From Diphasiastrum complanatum (Eukaryota; Streptophyta; Lycopodiopsida; Lycopodiales; Lycopodiaceae), in contig CM055097.1 in the NCBI GenBank assembly GCA_029204225.1, positions 1,597,414 through 1,661,413 of the forward strand: a stretch of DNA of 64,000 nt, in the 5' to 3' direction. Under the pieces are notes generated by a model. The model saw only the letters and a list, made by a program, of their open reading frames with translations, made no database searches and was not told the origin of the DNA. Positions 20,200-33,618 of the stretch are shown piece after piece. The position numbers and the translations under genes are program-made. Each line of letters starts with the position of its first letter. Position 1 is the stretch's first letter.

Positions 20200-21750
20200 T
20201 ATGTTTGTTTTGGTATAGATCATTGCGTACATAAGAGAATCCATTATAGAATGACAAGGGTACTCATGCATCTGCTCCTTCTTCTCTATCATCTGAGGAC
20301 ACTAGTCCTTCGACAATTTGAGTCCCGACTCCATTGGTGAGTGAGCTAACATAAACTCATCAGATTATATCTGATCAATATATTGTAAATGTATCTTTGT
20401 TGAATAATATAGATCAACTTCTACGTCTTGTCTCTTTGGATTTGAGTACCTAGATAGTATTGAGCTTCGCCCAGATTTGTCATGTTGAATTCTAAAGACA
20501 ACATTCGTTTCTCATCTTTTATTAGTTCGACATTGTTCTTGAAGAGAAGTGTGTTGTCTATGTAGAAAGTGATAATAATAAGAGAATATTGCCCTAACTT
20601 AAAGTAGGCATTTGAGTTTGAAATGCTTGGTTCATAATCGTGATCGATAAGAGAAGTATTGATCCTCTAGAACCATGCTCTAGCAGATTGCTTTAAACCG
20701 TAAAGTGCTTTATGGAGTTTACATACATGATTATTTTTGTCTTCGATAATGTAACCTTCGGGCTGTATCATGTAGATATTTTCTTCAATAACTCCATTCA
20801 GATAAACTGTTTGTACATCCATTTGATGTATCTTCGATTGCAGCAACATATAACATTAGGAGTCTAATTGAAGAATGCTTGCATTAGAGGAGTTCTGAAT
20901 CAAAAAATGACCCTCTGTAAAGATTCTCTTTATATTTTTTCTCAAACTTTTCTTACACATGGACCAATCAAAACACTCAAATTTGAAATCTATGTAGCGT
21001 AATTTTTTGAATCCACATTGTCAGCATTAAAAATGACATAACTTTTTACTGGTAAGTCGATTTAAGGGGAGTTTGGTGCGTTGGAAAGCATCACAATGAG
21101 TGCTTTCCAATTATATGTTACATGACATACTTCTGAGCTACAATTAAAAATTTATGGCAAGTCAAAGCTATCAATTGAAAATAGTGTATAATATTTTAAT
21201 AATTCAAAAGGGATCTTTGCACGAATTCATTTAAGACCCTTTTGGAGCTTAAAACTCCCCTAATGACTACCGGGGACTGAAGGTCTCAGTATAATCAACA
21301 TTCTGTATCTGCAAAAATCCTCTTGAAACAAGTCAAGTTTTCTTAGACCAATGCTTCCATTCTCCTTGATTTGATTTTGAATATCTAGCTGCAATGAACT
21401 ACATTTCTGCTGGCAGACAATTGGATAATAGTCCAAGTCTGGTTTTTGATGAGAAATGAATACTCTCTATCATTGGCTTCCCTCATAGATCAAAATCTAG
21501 TTGACTAAGTGTTTCTTTGATAGTAGTTGGCTCTTGAATAAGACAAGCAGCAAATTCTTCGATATAACTTGTAGGTGGTCTGCGCTCTCTTGTAGATCTT
21601 ATGGGAGATAAGCGAGGTTGATCGTTTCCTTGATTGGCTTGTTCCTAGTGAGCTGCAACATCTTCTTCTAATTCGTTGTCAATAAGTTTGTGTAGAAGAG
21701 CTTGGACAGAATAAGTCTAGTCGGGAACAGAAATGTTTGATACTTTGGGA
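20200..21750 (-). pseudogene. Copia reverse transcriptase remnant
   Basis: On the minus strand the pre-RT linker (STRERRPPTSYIEEF, EPTTIKETLSQLDFD) is followed by RT with HQMDVQTVYLNGVIEENIYM, QPEGYIIED, LHKALYGLKQSARAWF, a YVDD-equivalent FYIDN, LGEAQYYLGTQI, and an RNase H approach HSIMDSLMYAMIYTKTNIAF. Stops and frameshifts interrupt it. YVDD has become YIDN, so it would be catalytically doubtful even without them. The 3' part is cut by the LTR at 20185. Confidence 0.8.
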
Positions 21751-22229
21751 GTGTCTGACTTAGTAAATGAGTTCATATTATGTAATCTGGATTTCTTTAA
21801 AATCCTTGAAGATCTGCATAATACCAGTTATGGAGTAATTCCATAATGAATTTGTTTAATAGTAATTTCGTTTGCTCAATTCTTATGAAATATCATATAT
21901 GGCCATGAGAATGACCATAAATTTTGATATGATTTGGATGAATAAGGAGTGTGTTAACACATGGATCACATTTTGTTAATACTGGAAAAGGCATTCTTTT
22001 AGGGATAATGATATTTGATTGGTTAAGCTTTTACTAACCATAAATATTTAACGGTAACCCATGTGTGGAGCCTTATTGTTGGATCATCTATAAATGGATT
22101 ATTATCCATCAACAAATAAAGTTTATGTATTTTCTAGTGTTTTGGTTGTATCAGATATGTGCCTAGACACTGTATAGGAAATCCAAATAAACTATTTGGA
22201 TCTGAAATACCATATATTGCAACTAATGA

Positions 22230-22880
22230 TTGTCTAAAGGGAAGAGCTGGTGGTATGGGACATCAGTAATTTTGAAAAAGGGAATTCTTTAAGGTGTAAA
22301 GATCTAATTATCAGTGGTAAATGTGAGTACCTTTTCGCGATACGAAAAAAAAAGTAGACGATTGGTTAATGAAGGATATTTTGAAAAATTTTGAGGTTTA
22401 GTCTAGACCCATTAAAGGTATCTCATAATTTACAAAATCTTAAAATCCTTAAAGCTATTTCTCACTTCTTTTGGAACACTCACTTCTTGAAATGGTTGCA
22501 CAGTATTCGAGTGGACACCAGTTGGAGTATAGAAATAGGATTATCTGAATGTATTTTCAAACAATTCTAGAATATGATATGGAATTGAAAATCTCGTATA
22601 AGAAAAAGTTTCTATGGATTGTGTGAAATGATCAAGAACTAGAAATGGTTTGAAATTGGAAATCATTATAAGTAGTACTGAGTAAGATTGAAAGTTACTA
22701 ATCCTAGTTCTGTTTGGAATCAATCTAACCTTAGTGGAAGTACCAAGATCAGGAGGGGTTTGACTGGGTGAAATTTTTGTGCTAAGATGTAAGTGGGTTG
22801 GAAAACTTGAGAGAGTGGATACGTTCCCAGTCTCAGAAATTTTCCAGATATGTTATTTACTCATGAGAAATAGAATTCTT
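22230..22880 (+). repeat. Direct repeat copy 1 (retroelement-derived)
   Basis: Shares GGTATGGGACATCAGT, GTAAAGATCTAAT, CGCGATA and TTTTGAGGTTTA(G/A)TCTAGA with 24590-25010 in the same order. The two copies flank inverted-repeat arm B. Confidence 0.55.
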
Positions 22881-22914
22881 TTGTAGCTGACTTACAAGAT
22901 TCTCAGTCGGAGAT

Positions 22915-23935
22915 ATCAACCAGTGGCTTATGCACCATCTCCATCAAGTTTGAAGCTATTTTGACTTCTACAAATCAAGAAATTTTCGTTCTCAGCCTAT
23001 ACAACATCCTAGGATCAATATGAATGCTTCATGGAAGTCTAATTGATTGTTTAAGACTGTTGGTAGCATCAATTTTGGGCTAGGATGGGTGTTTACACGT
23101 TTTTGCATGATTCTTTCTTGGGGAAGTGCGCCCTACTACAGTTTTCTAGCAGCTCTGATCTCGCACATGTGAAGCCTAGGTGGCAGGCTGACGTGGCAAG
23201 CATCTTGTTGGTCCCCTCTGTTCATTTGGTCTTCTCTGTACTGAGCTTTACAGCACCTAATTTGGTGTCTTGTAGCCAAAGTTATGATTATCTGAAGTTT
23301 TGCAATTTTGTGAGTAGAATTGGCAAAATTTGGAATTGTTCTGATTGCATGCCAGTCATTTTTCTAATTTGTAGTATTGTGCTTGCATGGATTAGTTTCA
23401 TGTTGATTCTCAGAGTGACTCTGACATGCATGAGGGATTTACAATGGATTTGACTGAAATGGCTGACAAATTCTGTAAAACTGAAGTTTACGTAAAAAAA
23501 TTCCATAATGACGTTTGTGACTGATGTAGTGTGCTTTGCATGCCAGTTTGACATTGAATTAGTAACATTAGGAATTGGACAGTGTTTCGATTTTTTCGAT
23601 TTCGATTGCCTTTTACACTAACAATACTTTCGTCAGAATTTTTGAATTATGTAAAATCATGGCAAAATTTGAGTTTCTCGAAAAAAAAATTGAAATTTCG
23701 GTCATTTTTTTGTTATCTATGGAATCAGTTTAGATTAGTGAATTAAATAAACTGAATTTATCAGTCAGAATTGATCCCAGTGTTTTCACTAAGTCTAAAT
23801 TATTTCCCAGTGATAGATAAGTTAAAATTGACAAAAGGAACCGCAATAAATTGCCGACAGTTTTTACTGTGCTGTCATTTTTTAACTTTGGAGGTGAACT
23901 CCCAAATTGAAAGTTAAAACTTGAAAAAAAAAAAA
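22915..23935 (+). mobile_element. Retroelement internal segment, arm B of large inverted repeat
   Basis: Inverted copy of 17690-19041, covering about 1.0 kb with one unit of the 318-bp sequence. No coding motif is recognised. The LTR fragment at 25274 lies downstream in the same orientation. Confidence 0.7.
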
Positions 23936-24087
23936 TTTGTTGAATTTCAAATTGGTTAAAATTTGAATTCAGTTACTTGTCTGATAGTTTTCTAATTGAT
24001 GTTGATCGACATAAATCAGTCAAGTAAACGTTTGTGCATAATACTCATTAAATTTGAATTAAAATTATCAAACAATATGAAATAACC

Positions 24088-24165
24088 AGATTGGATGAGT
24101 GGTAATAGTATTCTTTATCTAATCAGTAAATCTGAGAGGATACGGTTCAAGAATTACTGAAATCC
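24088..24165 (+). repeat. Possible tRNA-derived SINE head
   Basis: TGGATGAGTGGT (24092) resembles a pol III A box and GGTTCAAGAATT (24144) a degenerate B box, with tRNA-like spacing of about 52 bp. No cloverleaf is complete. This is a weak call. Confidence 0.25.
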
Positions 24166-24589
24166 TATTGGTGGGATTTCCATTCATGTAATTTCATATT
24201 TTATGTTTGGATAGGTTTTGTCAATATTAACGGAGTGAGGCCAAACTAGTCAATAAAATGAAAAACAGTCCAATTTTATTAGAAATTTGTAATAATAAGA
24301 ATGTCAATTGTGAGGGTTAGAAGTGGAATCTGGTACGTGGATTACATTGGATCTGTTAGTTGACAGAAGCTTGTCCCTAGACTTGATGCATCAGTAGGGT
24401 TTCGAAGCTTGTCAATAACAGAAAGGTTCAGAGTGTAATAGTGAACCATGTTAATTCTTCTGTCTAAGTCACATAATCGGATGTAGATTATGGGTATCCA
24501 TCTAATAGGCATGCCAGTCATCCAAATAAAAAGGATTGTAGGACAGCTAGATGATCCGTGGATCTCTAGAATATCAGATAAGGCGGTTA

Positions 24590-25010
24590 AGGGTTTTCTA
24601 GGAAGGAAAAGCTGATGGTATGGGACATCAGTGATTTTGGAAAGAAAATTTTAGGATTGTAAAGATCTAATGATCAATGGTGTGTTTAGTACCTAGTCGC
24701 GATATGGGAAAGAAAAAAACCTTTCGATCAAATGTGGGGTATTTTTCAAAGTTTTGAGGTTTAATCTAGATCCCAATGTGGTATCTCATTCTTTACAAAA
24801 TCAGAGGCCCTCAAATCTATTTCTCGCTTTCTTAATTAATCCTTTACTTCTTAGTAATTTTTTGAATATAAGACATCAGACTGATTTATATGACTCTTTC
24901 CAGCATGAAGTTATTCTTCTGAAGACTGTTATGTCATATAAATTACTACTGGTGTGAATAGACTTGGAATTCAGATAAATTCTAAGGTTAATTCCTTTAA
25001 CTTTAGTCTC
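24590..25010 (+). repeat. Direct repeat copy 2 (retroelement-derived)
   Basis: Second copy of the block at 22230-22880, with the same ordered motifs including GGTATGGGACATCAGT. Confidence 0.55.
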
Positions 25011-25273
25011 CTTACTTAGGTTATTTCACCCAGTGTTTCATGTAAGTGTTTTACGTGAAGGTGATGTTACTAACTTGTGATGAATGTAACCCAGATGGAA
25101 AATTCATTGCTTAGTGTAAACCTGAGTACAGAGATTATTTCTGAATACTTGTTTGATACGGAAGTTAGACTAAGGATAATGATTTTCTCGGTTATTATTG
25201 AACGTCAAAGGAACTATAATTCTTTCTTGTTTAGAGAGTTTCTAAGAATAGAGACAGTTTAAGGATAAAAGAA

Positions 25274-25590
25274 TGTTATGTCCATGACCAGTAAGTAGGA
25301 TTCAATATACTCCTAGTCTTGGATACACGGTACTCCAGTAAATCAAGCTGTTAGTTATGCCACGTCATACTGGATGTGACTTGAAAGTAGTTAATATCCT
25401 TGTGAGGCCCAGAACACACTAAATGGAGATTAGACAAGGTATGAGACAGTGTATGCATGTGTAGAGTTATCAATAGCAAATTTATAAATAGGTGGTCCAT
25501 GCATAGGACTCTATTCTAGGTGAATCTATATATAGGGAACTTAGGGCTATGCATGGCTATGTGCCTAGGATGCTTATGGCTCTATAAGAA
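25274..25590 (+). mobile_element. Truncated LTR, same family as 19679-20185
   Basis: Starts TGTTATGTCCATGACC and follows the minus-strand LTR closely through the CTATGCATGGCTATGTG segment and GGCTCTATA, then breaks off. It is in inverse orientation to the 19679-20185 copy. Confidence 0.7.
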
Positions 25591-25929
25591 TTTTAAAGGA
25601 GGGAAAGTCGATTTCCCATCTTTTTTTTAAAACACACACCACCTTCCGGGAAACTTCGAATTGTGACTATACATAAACTTGTGGCTTTCGACACTTTCTC
25701 TTCACAATACTGAAAAGAGCTTTTTCAATCTCTTACCTACGAAAAGTGCACCCTACAGGTGGGAATCTTTTATGAAGATCAGTTCGGTATGCTCTCTTTC
25801 TCTCAACTCCTTGCTAACAGTTACTCTCCACTTGCTTAATCATAGCTTCAGAAGGGATGCTTTCATCATTGTGTAGAAACTAATCATCAAGTGATGCTTT
25901 CTCTACATAAATTTTATGGTTTACAATGG

Positions 25930-26580
25930 TTGATGTCCAGTGATGGACCTTATATGAGTTTTCGTTGTCTAAACAGAGGCACATCCTTCCCAAAAGGCAG
26001 TGATGGAGGCCATTCCATAGTTCATGAAATCTGACTATGATCTCTACTAACAGCATTGAGTGACAAGCCACGAGTTGACAGCGTATATGTGTCTGATTTT
26101 AGGCGCTGGAATAGCCCAATTCACAACGGATTTGTGGCCTTACTTGGGATATAAGCTTGCATCTGTCCACGATGGACAGCATGCCATCTATTGCACTTTT
26201 CTTGATAGCTTTTTGAGTATGATATGCAGGGAGTCCAGTGATGGACTACATGCATTGATTCTCTCTTTTGAGAGTAATTTTTTGCTAATGATATGTAGGA
26301 AGTCCAACAATTGACTACATACATTCACACTTTTTTGCTAAAAGATATGTAGGAAGTCCAGCGATGGACAACAAGTATTTACACTCTCTTTTGAGAGATT
26401 TTTTCTCATGTAAGAAGTGTGGGGAGTCCTGCGATGGACAACATGCTTTCCCTCTCACTTTTGTATATATTTACTATGAGCAATATGTGGGAGGTCTAGT
26501 GATGGACTCTCAGAAAGGTCTTTTCATGATAAAATTGCGGGTTTATAAACCCTTGGCTCATTGTCCAGCTGTGGATAATT
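25930..26580. repeat. Array of about 69-bp units with palindromic core GTCCA(N4)TGGAC
   Basis: The core occurs at 26165, 26233, 26302, 26356, 26426, 26494 and 26563 (steps 68, 69, 54, 70, 68, 69), with an outlying copy at 25935. The unit also contains ATATG(T/C)AGG and a CTCTTTTGAGAG inverted repeat in some copies. 69 bp is 23 codons; both strands show repeated peptide fragments (plus strand CR(K/E)SSDGQ, minus strand VVHHWT) but stops interrupt them. Confidence 0.7.
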
Positions 26581-27424
26581 TACGCATTTGCTCTCTAAAC
26601 TCATTCCTTCTACTATCTAAAGAAAGATAGAAGGAATTAGGTTGGCTTACTTGTAAGAAACAATTTAAGTTCTTTGTTCTTACTATATACTAGAAGTTCT
26701 AATACTTTTTGCTAAACTGAATGACTATTTGTGCGTGTGATAACGTAGCAACATCTATGACTATGAACTCTTTTACTACATCCCGGTTCTTACTCGAACC
26801 AAGCGTTATTGTATTTGGAACAAAGGTATGCTTTCTACCGATATTCTACAAAACAAGAAATACACTATGCTTACACATCTTTCAACTCTGAAAATGCAAC
26901 TAAATAACCACATTTGTTGTCGCTATGGTGTAAAGATGACAGTTGTACAGAAAAACAACTATGGCAGCATCTCAAGAAGCTTGAGTCTGCAAACATTCAT
27001 GTATGGGTTTTTGTTATCAATTTAGATACGAACGCTACAACACACAAACAGGTGAAGTATTTTGTTTTTGTAAAATAAATATAATAATTCATGTTACGAT
27101 CTTTCAAAATGCTTCTTTCTTTCTACAAAAAGAGTTGACTCTTGTTAAAAAAACACACTATTACTAAGTAATTTTTAATGAAACCTTGGTCAGTAAACGT
27201 CACGGTGAGCACTCAGTAAGACACGTTGTCTTTACAAAAGAGTTAGAATGGCACGAATCTACCCTTTTGGAACCATAAAAAGTACTCAAAACTAGAAATA
27301 AACATTTGAAAAATCATTCCATCTCTGAGTGCTTGATTCGAAAGAAAGGACCCACTAAGGATGATGATTTGTGAACATCGTTAAAAGCATAAAGAAGATT
27401 TTTCCTAAGTTCCACCTTTGAGGA

Positions 27425-27925
27425 CATAAGCATCCATGTCCGATATCGAGGACTTGGAATAATCCTTGATGTGGATATTTGACACTCCAGTGTAGTTTAT
27501 TAGTTATGTCTTGTCATTTCGAACTAGGCCAAAATTGTAATTAATAATCGTGCGAGGGCCTAGGGCACTCCAATCAGGTTATGTGGAGCAATGCATGGTG
27601 TACGGATATATGCATGTAGAGGAGTATCAATAGTAATTGAATATGAGTTTAGTAAAGGATTAGCATTATGGAGAAAATATTATTAGGCCCCTGGAGCCTA
27701 TATACCTATAGAAACTCGCCCTACTCCACTTCCACATTTCAGTATTCAGTTGCCAAAAACCTCTCATCTCCTATATTCAAGCATCATGGCTCGGGGGTGA
27801 AATTGACTGGGATTTGATCTTTAGTTTTCCTTTGGTTGGGTGGTGTGGCTCCACAACTCTCCTTTTGGTGTTTCAAGCAGGATCTTAAGGATCTACACTT
27901 GGTGATCTTTACAATTTGTGAGGCA
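27425..27925 (+). mobile_element. Decayed LTR related to 9983-10458
   Basis: Shares the order GTTATGTC(T)TGTCATT, ATGCATG, GAAACTCGCCC, CTCGGGGGTGAA and a GGTTGGGTGGT..GCTCCACA end with the LTR in alpha-amylase intron 2. No PBS remains. Confidence 0.5.
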
Positions 27926-30900
27926 AAATTTTTGCCGAGTTGATCTATTCAAAACGAATTTCACGATTAGTGTTGATGATATATTATGTGACTCAAGTTT
28001 GACAGGTGGGAGCGCACAAGTATAGATGAATTTGATAATCCCTATCTGGTATCCAGAATAGACGATTCAAGGTCAAAGTTTAGTTGGTTGGGCCACACCA
28101 TAATGTCCAATTCATGTGAGTTTTCTAACTATATCTCCATGGGGCCTTGTGGGTTCTATGAGTCCGATGTAAAATTTGGTTGGGAGTCAATAGTGGGCCT
28201 CTTAAAGCTCATTTTCTTTTGTATTACTATCAACAATCATTTGTATGGTTCACCTAACGACCTAGAATGTGTCTTTGCTTATAATCTCACAAGGTCAACT
28301 TTTGGCGGGCCACCATCACTTAGATATGATGAACACTTATAGAGTCAACCACATGCACCAAAGCTATTGACATCATCATGCCTAATCAAGCCTCCTATGA
28401 TAATCAATGTCCCATACCATTGACCACTGCACTTGGCTCTTACTAGCATGTGTCTCTATGACTAGAGATACATCTTGGTTCCACACATGCTCGTACCATC
28501 CACCCATGCCCTAGATAGATTATATGAATAATAATGGGCTCTCCCACCTCTATTTAAATAGTAGAAGGTGGTTTCCCACCTCAAGCACGGTCCACACTTG
28601 AATTTATGACATAGAAACGTTGACCACACCAAACCGAAGTTCTGCCTTATGGCGAGGCCGTCACCTCAGGGCATATTGTTATGCTACATAATAGATATAT
28701 TTGGCCACATTTAAGGTTGTACAATAAGGGTCTTTGTGTAAGCCATTAAAATCCTTGCACAAGGTCGAGGGTTTGAGAATGCCCATTGCCAATTCCTTTA
28801 CCAAGTGAAAATACTTGGTTGAATTTGTGCTTTGGGTTTTTGAAAACCTTGAGTTACACATATATTGCACTTTAGATAAAGAAGGTATGGGCTTCATGGC
28901 CATCAAGCTCATCAAGTTCTTTATGCTCAAAAGCCCCTCTACATACAAAAACTCCATCTCCCAACACAAAAGTAAGTCAAATTAGTCCCTCGCCCCTCTA
29001 ATGGAAGTACAAATAGGTTACCATGTTATTTATAGTAGCTTTACTCAAAATACATCTTTGTGCCATGTTTGAACCTTTTAAGTCACCTTTGCCTCTTATA
29101 TTAAATTATATCATCCTCCCATGTGTAAGTCTTTCACTTGAGCTTTGTAATAATAAATGTAAGCCATTGTAAATATATTGGATGGAATGTCTCTTCTAAG
29201 AGATTTTGAGTTGATATTGGATTTTTTTTTTTTAATTATTCTTAATTGCATTTTTTAATATTCTACATTTTTAATGTGCACATAATGGATACTTTGTGAA
29301 TATTATGCCCATTTTTTGAACAGATTAAAAAACAGAATATATATGTACTTTTTTCCAAAAGGAGGTGCTGTGCTTTCTACCTTGTGCATTCAGCACGTCC
29401 AGAGTGGTTAGTCAAAGTCAAGTTGCTTATTATGCTTCATAATGTACATGTGAAAAAAGTCAAGGTACCCATTATGCAATGAAATGTGCCGACAGGCACA
29501 GGACATTCTGCCCGATAAAGATTTTCAAAAATACTTAGGCGAGGCTTGGAGCCAAAAAAGTTTTGGAAATCCTTACCTGGCAGGATGCCCTTTGCCCGGC
29601 ACCTTCCATAATACTACAAAGCTACTCTAGATCTTGGGATAAGTTCTTATGTTCATCCTAATGAACTAAGATCTTATCTCTCAAATTAAACATTAATGCA
29701 TGAATGCCATCACAATCTGCTTTTCAACCCAATATAAAATAAAATTTGTTTCATCATATCATAAATTTCTCATCGAAAGAGGTGTTTCAATCACAACCAC
29801 CCACAGCTATAGATCCTTTTGTCACAATCAGAAACAATTCACAACAGAATGCAGACAAAAAATGGCAGCGTTATGCTATCTGTGCACAACTTTTTCTTGA
29901 CATTCCTCTTCTTGTGGTTCTTCCCCTCCGATCTGCCTTCCCTTCATTATTCTTACATGTTTACCAAAAAAAGTTGCTTTAATCTTGTGTATTCAATTGC
30001 TCATTTGTCAGTATGAGCATATGAGCAGTTTCAGCTCCTCAATGAAACAAGCCTCCACTGTGCTCAAATCAATATACTTAGTATCATTGATGCCAGGGTT
30101 TAGCTCCATGTTTTTGGGCTTTTTCCTGATCCTCGGAGCATCCAATTCCATGCAACTATCACTTAACTACTCCCAATCTCAGGAATCCTAAGGCCAGGGA
30201 CACGAGTGATGTTTGTGGTTGTTGAGAAGATGCGAAGATGATGGCTGGTCAGACATGATTCCCTTTCATCTGTTTTTCTTATTATCCTTTTGGCTTCCAA
30301 TATCATCTATTCTTTATTGTGTCCCCTCCTCCTTCGCCACATCCAGCCTTTAATTCTACTGCATTCACGCCACAGCTTCAGGCTTCACCCATTTTTCTGC
30401 GCATCGACGAATTTCAAGCTAAGTCTTACATGTGGGCGGATGTACGGCAAGACTAGTGGCTGGGCCCTCAACATATTTCTGCACTTTCCGTACTCTTGGG
30501 TCGTTAATCCCTTTTTGGTTTTTTTCTCTCTCAATAGCATCTTTAATCTTGTTGTCAGCCTCAAAAGTGTTTATTATAATGTATTGGTAGTTTATTATAA
30601 TGTATTGGTGGTACCAACTACCAAGTTCCAAGTTGCATCCACTTTTTGTCATCCTCAATCCTTTTCCTTTTGTTTAATGTGATCTAGTACTTACCATTAG
30701 CATGGACCCACGTTAGCCTTCAATTCATATCTTTTCATTAGCACAAGTAATCATCATAATGTACAAGTAGAGCATCAAAGGATGGGATTAGACTAAGTCT
30801 CATCCTAAACTTTAAAGTAATGAAGTCATCAAGTAGAGCATGAAGAATGGAGTAATTCTCATTCTAGAGTGAAGAAGCAATGAAGAGAAGTCTCATAATG

Positions 30901-31575
30901 CCAAGATGTCCAAAATTCAAAGGTGGGGCGCACATGCTAATAAATGCTAGGTTGTTACACTTTGCTTGTTCATGTTAGAGTGTACCTCAATAGATTCTTG
31001 TAGTGGATCAACATCTAAGCATATACTTGGATCTAATCCATGAAGTGAATATTCTTCTATAATATAGTCATAATTGTATGGATATTAGCCCACAAGCTAG
31101 AAGAATATTAGGGTCTACATAATCTAAAGATGATAGTGTCTTCTAAGATATAATCATAATTGTATTGATATTAGCCCTTAAACTAGAACAATTCTAGGGC
31201 CAACATAACCTAGAGATGATACTGCGGAATGAGTCAAAGGATTTTTTATGTTGAGTATTAAAACTAAGATAAAAATAGATTAAAAGTTGTAGAAGTCTTT
31301 AAGAGTCTAGTAAAATCTTGTCATCAAAAACTCCAAAACTCATATGATTGCATCATTGTTTGATAGTAAAATTTCCATCCTAGATTCTCATTTCACACAA
31401 TATGCCCACTACCAAGACTCAGCATTTGTCTAACAAACTTCCAATGCCAAATAGACACATCATAATATCCAACACGAGACCCAACATGGAATTACTTCAA
31501 TATATTACTTCTGAGCCCCTCTTGTGACACTTCATTGAGGTTTGTTTCACCTGCCTCCTCTAATATGAAAATCAA
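27926..31575. other. AT-rich spacer, no gene recognised
   Basis: Open frames at 28088-28342 (+), 28679-28969 (-) and 30290-30682 (+) have no recognisable domain. 30586-30608 repeats TTTATTATAATGTATTGGT twice. Probably old repeat-derived DNA. Confidence 0.4.
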
Positions 31576-31579
31576 AGTA

Positions 31580-31945
31580 AATTTTTGTACTAACCTATAT
31601 TTCAAAGCTCTTTATTGCAAGCACATACCTGACATGCAACCCCGATTGCCAATCTCTAGAAATATCCACTTTTTCCCATGTTTCACAACCCAATAGAGAT
31701 TTCTATACTAGCCTATATTTCAAATAACAAAGTTCTTTATTGCACCCACATACCTGACATGCAACCCCGATTGCCAACCTCTAGAAATATCACACTTTTT
31801 TCACAACTCTTTAGAAATTTCTATACTAGCCTATATTTCAAATAACAACATTCTTTATTGCACCCACATACCTGACATGCAACCCCAATTGCCAACCTCT
31901 AGAAAGATCACACTTTTTCCCATGTTTCACATCCCTCTCATGAAG
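31580..31945. repeat. Three tandem units, period about 118 bp
   Basis: CCTATATTTCAAA recurs at 31594, 31712 and 31830, each followed by TTCTTTATTGCA-like, CATACCTGACATGCAACCCC and TCTAGAAA segments. No coding function is evident. Confidence 0.8.
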
Positions 31946-33145
31946 CCAAGTTGGCGACCTTCTTCAAAGTAAAGGGGTGGCATCCAAACCATAGATGCTC
32001 TACTGTTTCAACTTCACTTGGACAAGAGACAATTCTCTTGCTCAGTGTGCAATCTTGCCAAAACTAGAAAGGGCCTTTAATGATCATTCTCCAAGAAAAA
32101 CCATAGCACTTTTTCTGGTCAACATTTGTTCATAGCTCTAATCACTCTCTCCAACACTCCCCATCTCCCTTTGTTTTTCATCTAAATTTAACCTAGTCCA
32201 AATCACACTTGTGACTTCTAGCCACTACAAAGGCATCCCTACATCCAAAGCCTTCAAATTTATGAGTCCACTTCAGATTTCACTAGATGCATGTATTCAG
32301 CCTTCAAATTAGCCCAAATATTGCGTCAAATAGGGCTAAAATCTTCATATAGGGAACCATTTCATTTACAGCTTCATGTAAGGTAGAAACTATGAAGTGT
32401 TTTCACATTTATTGCACTAATGTCTCTATAATGGATTTGTTTGTTATATTTTGCCTAACTTTTAGGCTCTTAAAAAACAAATTGTTTTACTTTTTTGAGG
32501 GCATCTGGGCAAAAAAATTGAAGTCCAAAGGCATGACAGATTTTCACTCTGCAAAAATATAAATACATCTAGAGAAAACAAGTGAGGTCTTGGATAGAGA
32601 TAGAAGGTACAAGAGTATACTAGTCAAAAACTTGATTAACTCTCAAAATTCATACAAGTACAATGAGACTCCACATCCATATAGTGGTAGCTCGAGTTCC
32701 TACTCAATTAAGCATGTGGTGACCACTAAAAACGATTGGATCCATGATTCACACCTCTAAATTTGATTGGACCTTAAAATTCAATGTGATGATGATTTGA
32801 TTTATGTGCACCACTTGCAATTTTGCATTTCTACTCTTTATGACATGTGTCAACACCTCATAGGACTCGAGATGGATGTCTATTTGCCTATCCTCAACAT
32901 GCATTTTGATTTGTACAAGTCATGAGGGGATTGAGGCCCAACCTCATGATGACACTTGGCATGATTCTACATTACAAGCTTTTGTCTACTTTCACATTGC
33001 TTTGAAGAAGCTATTCTAAGGCATGAATTACCTAATGCAAATAGAACTACTACTCACACATGGGAACATGCTCCAGACATGTGTGATTTATATTTGTATG
33101 CGAAAATGAAAAATAATCAAGCTAGATTTTGCATATTTTTCACAG
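31946..33145. other. AT-rich spacer, no gene recognised
   Basis: No intact frame longer than 60 codons and no clear repeat boundary. Confidence 0.4.
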
Positions 33146-33149
33146 AAAG

Positions 33150-33440
33150 ACACTCAAAATGCTTGGTCAAGTATTAAACCCTCTATCAAACCTTGTAGAG
33201 TCTTTGGATGTATAGCTTATGCTCAAACTCCACATGACATTAAGTCTATTTTTATAAGCATTATAATTCACAAACAAAAAAAATGTTTGTTAGTAGTGAT
33301 GTTATCTTCCTAGAAGATAAATCTTCAAACTTTAAATCTAAAATCCAAAATCAACTTATTGATAATGTTGAATCCTTTCCTACTCCTACAATCATTTCTA
33401 GTCTATCAAGTTCAAACTTTTACAAACTATAATCTATAAC
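33150..33440 (+). pseudogene. Copia integrase C-terminal / pre-RT fragment
   Basis: AWSSIKPSIKPCRVFGCIAYAQ matches the Copia pattern in which W..KPS..HLRVFGC.AY precedes the chromodomain-like tail. About 110 bp later, in another frame, SSDVIFLEDKSSN corresponds to the usual SRDVxFxE motif. The intervening sequence is degenerate. Confidence 0.6.
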
Positions 33441-33618
33441 ACCTTATCAGATCAAGTCCCTCGCTCTACCTCGTTCTGTTGACCACCCCGATCGTGGATG
33501 CACCCATGCTTACACTATGGGCAACACCTTGCACAACAACAGTTGTCTTGACGAGTCGCAAAAAGTGGACTTCCCTATGAAACTCGTGTAGCTAACCGAT
33601 TAGTCGACTCTGATACCA

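Noticed and set aside
26165-26580. Regularly spaced palindromic repeats resembling a CRISPR array
   Set aside because: The context is a plant nuclear genome, there are no cas genes, spacers are similar to one another rather than unique, and the cores vary.
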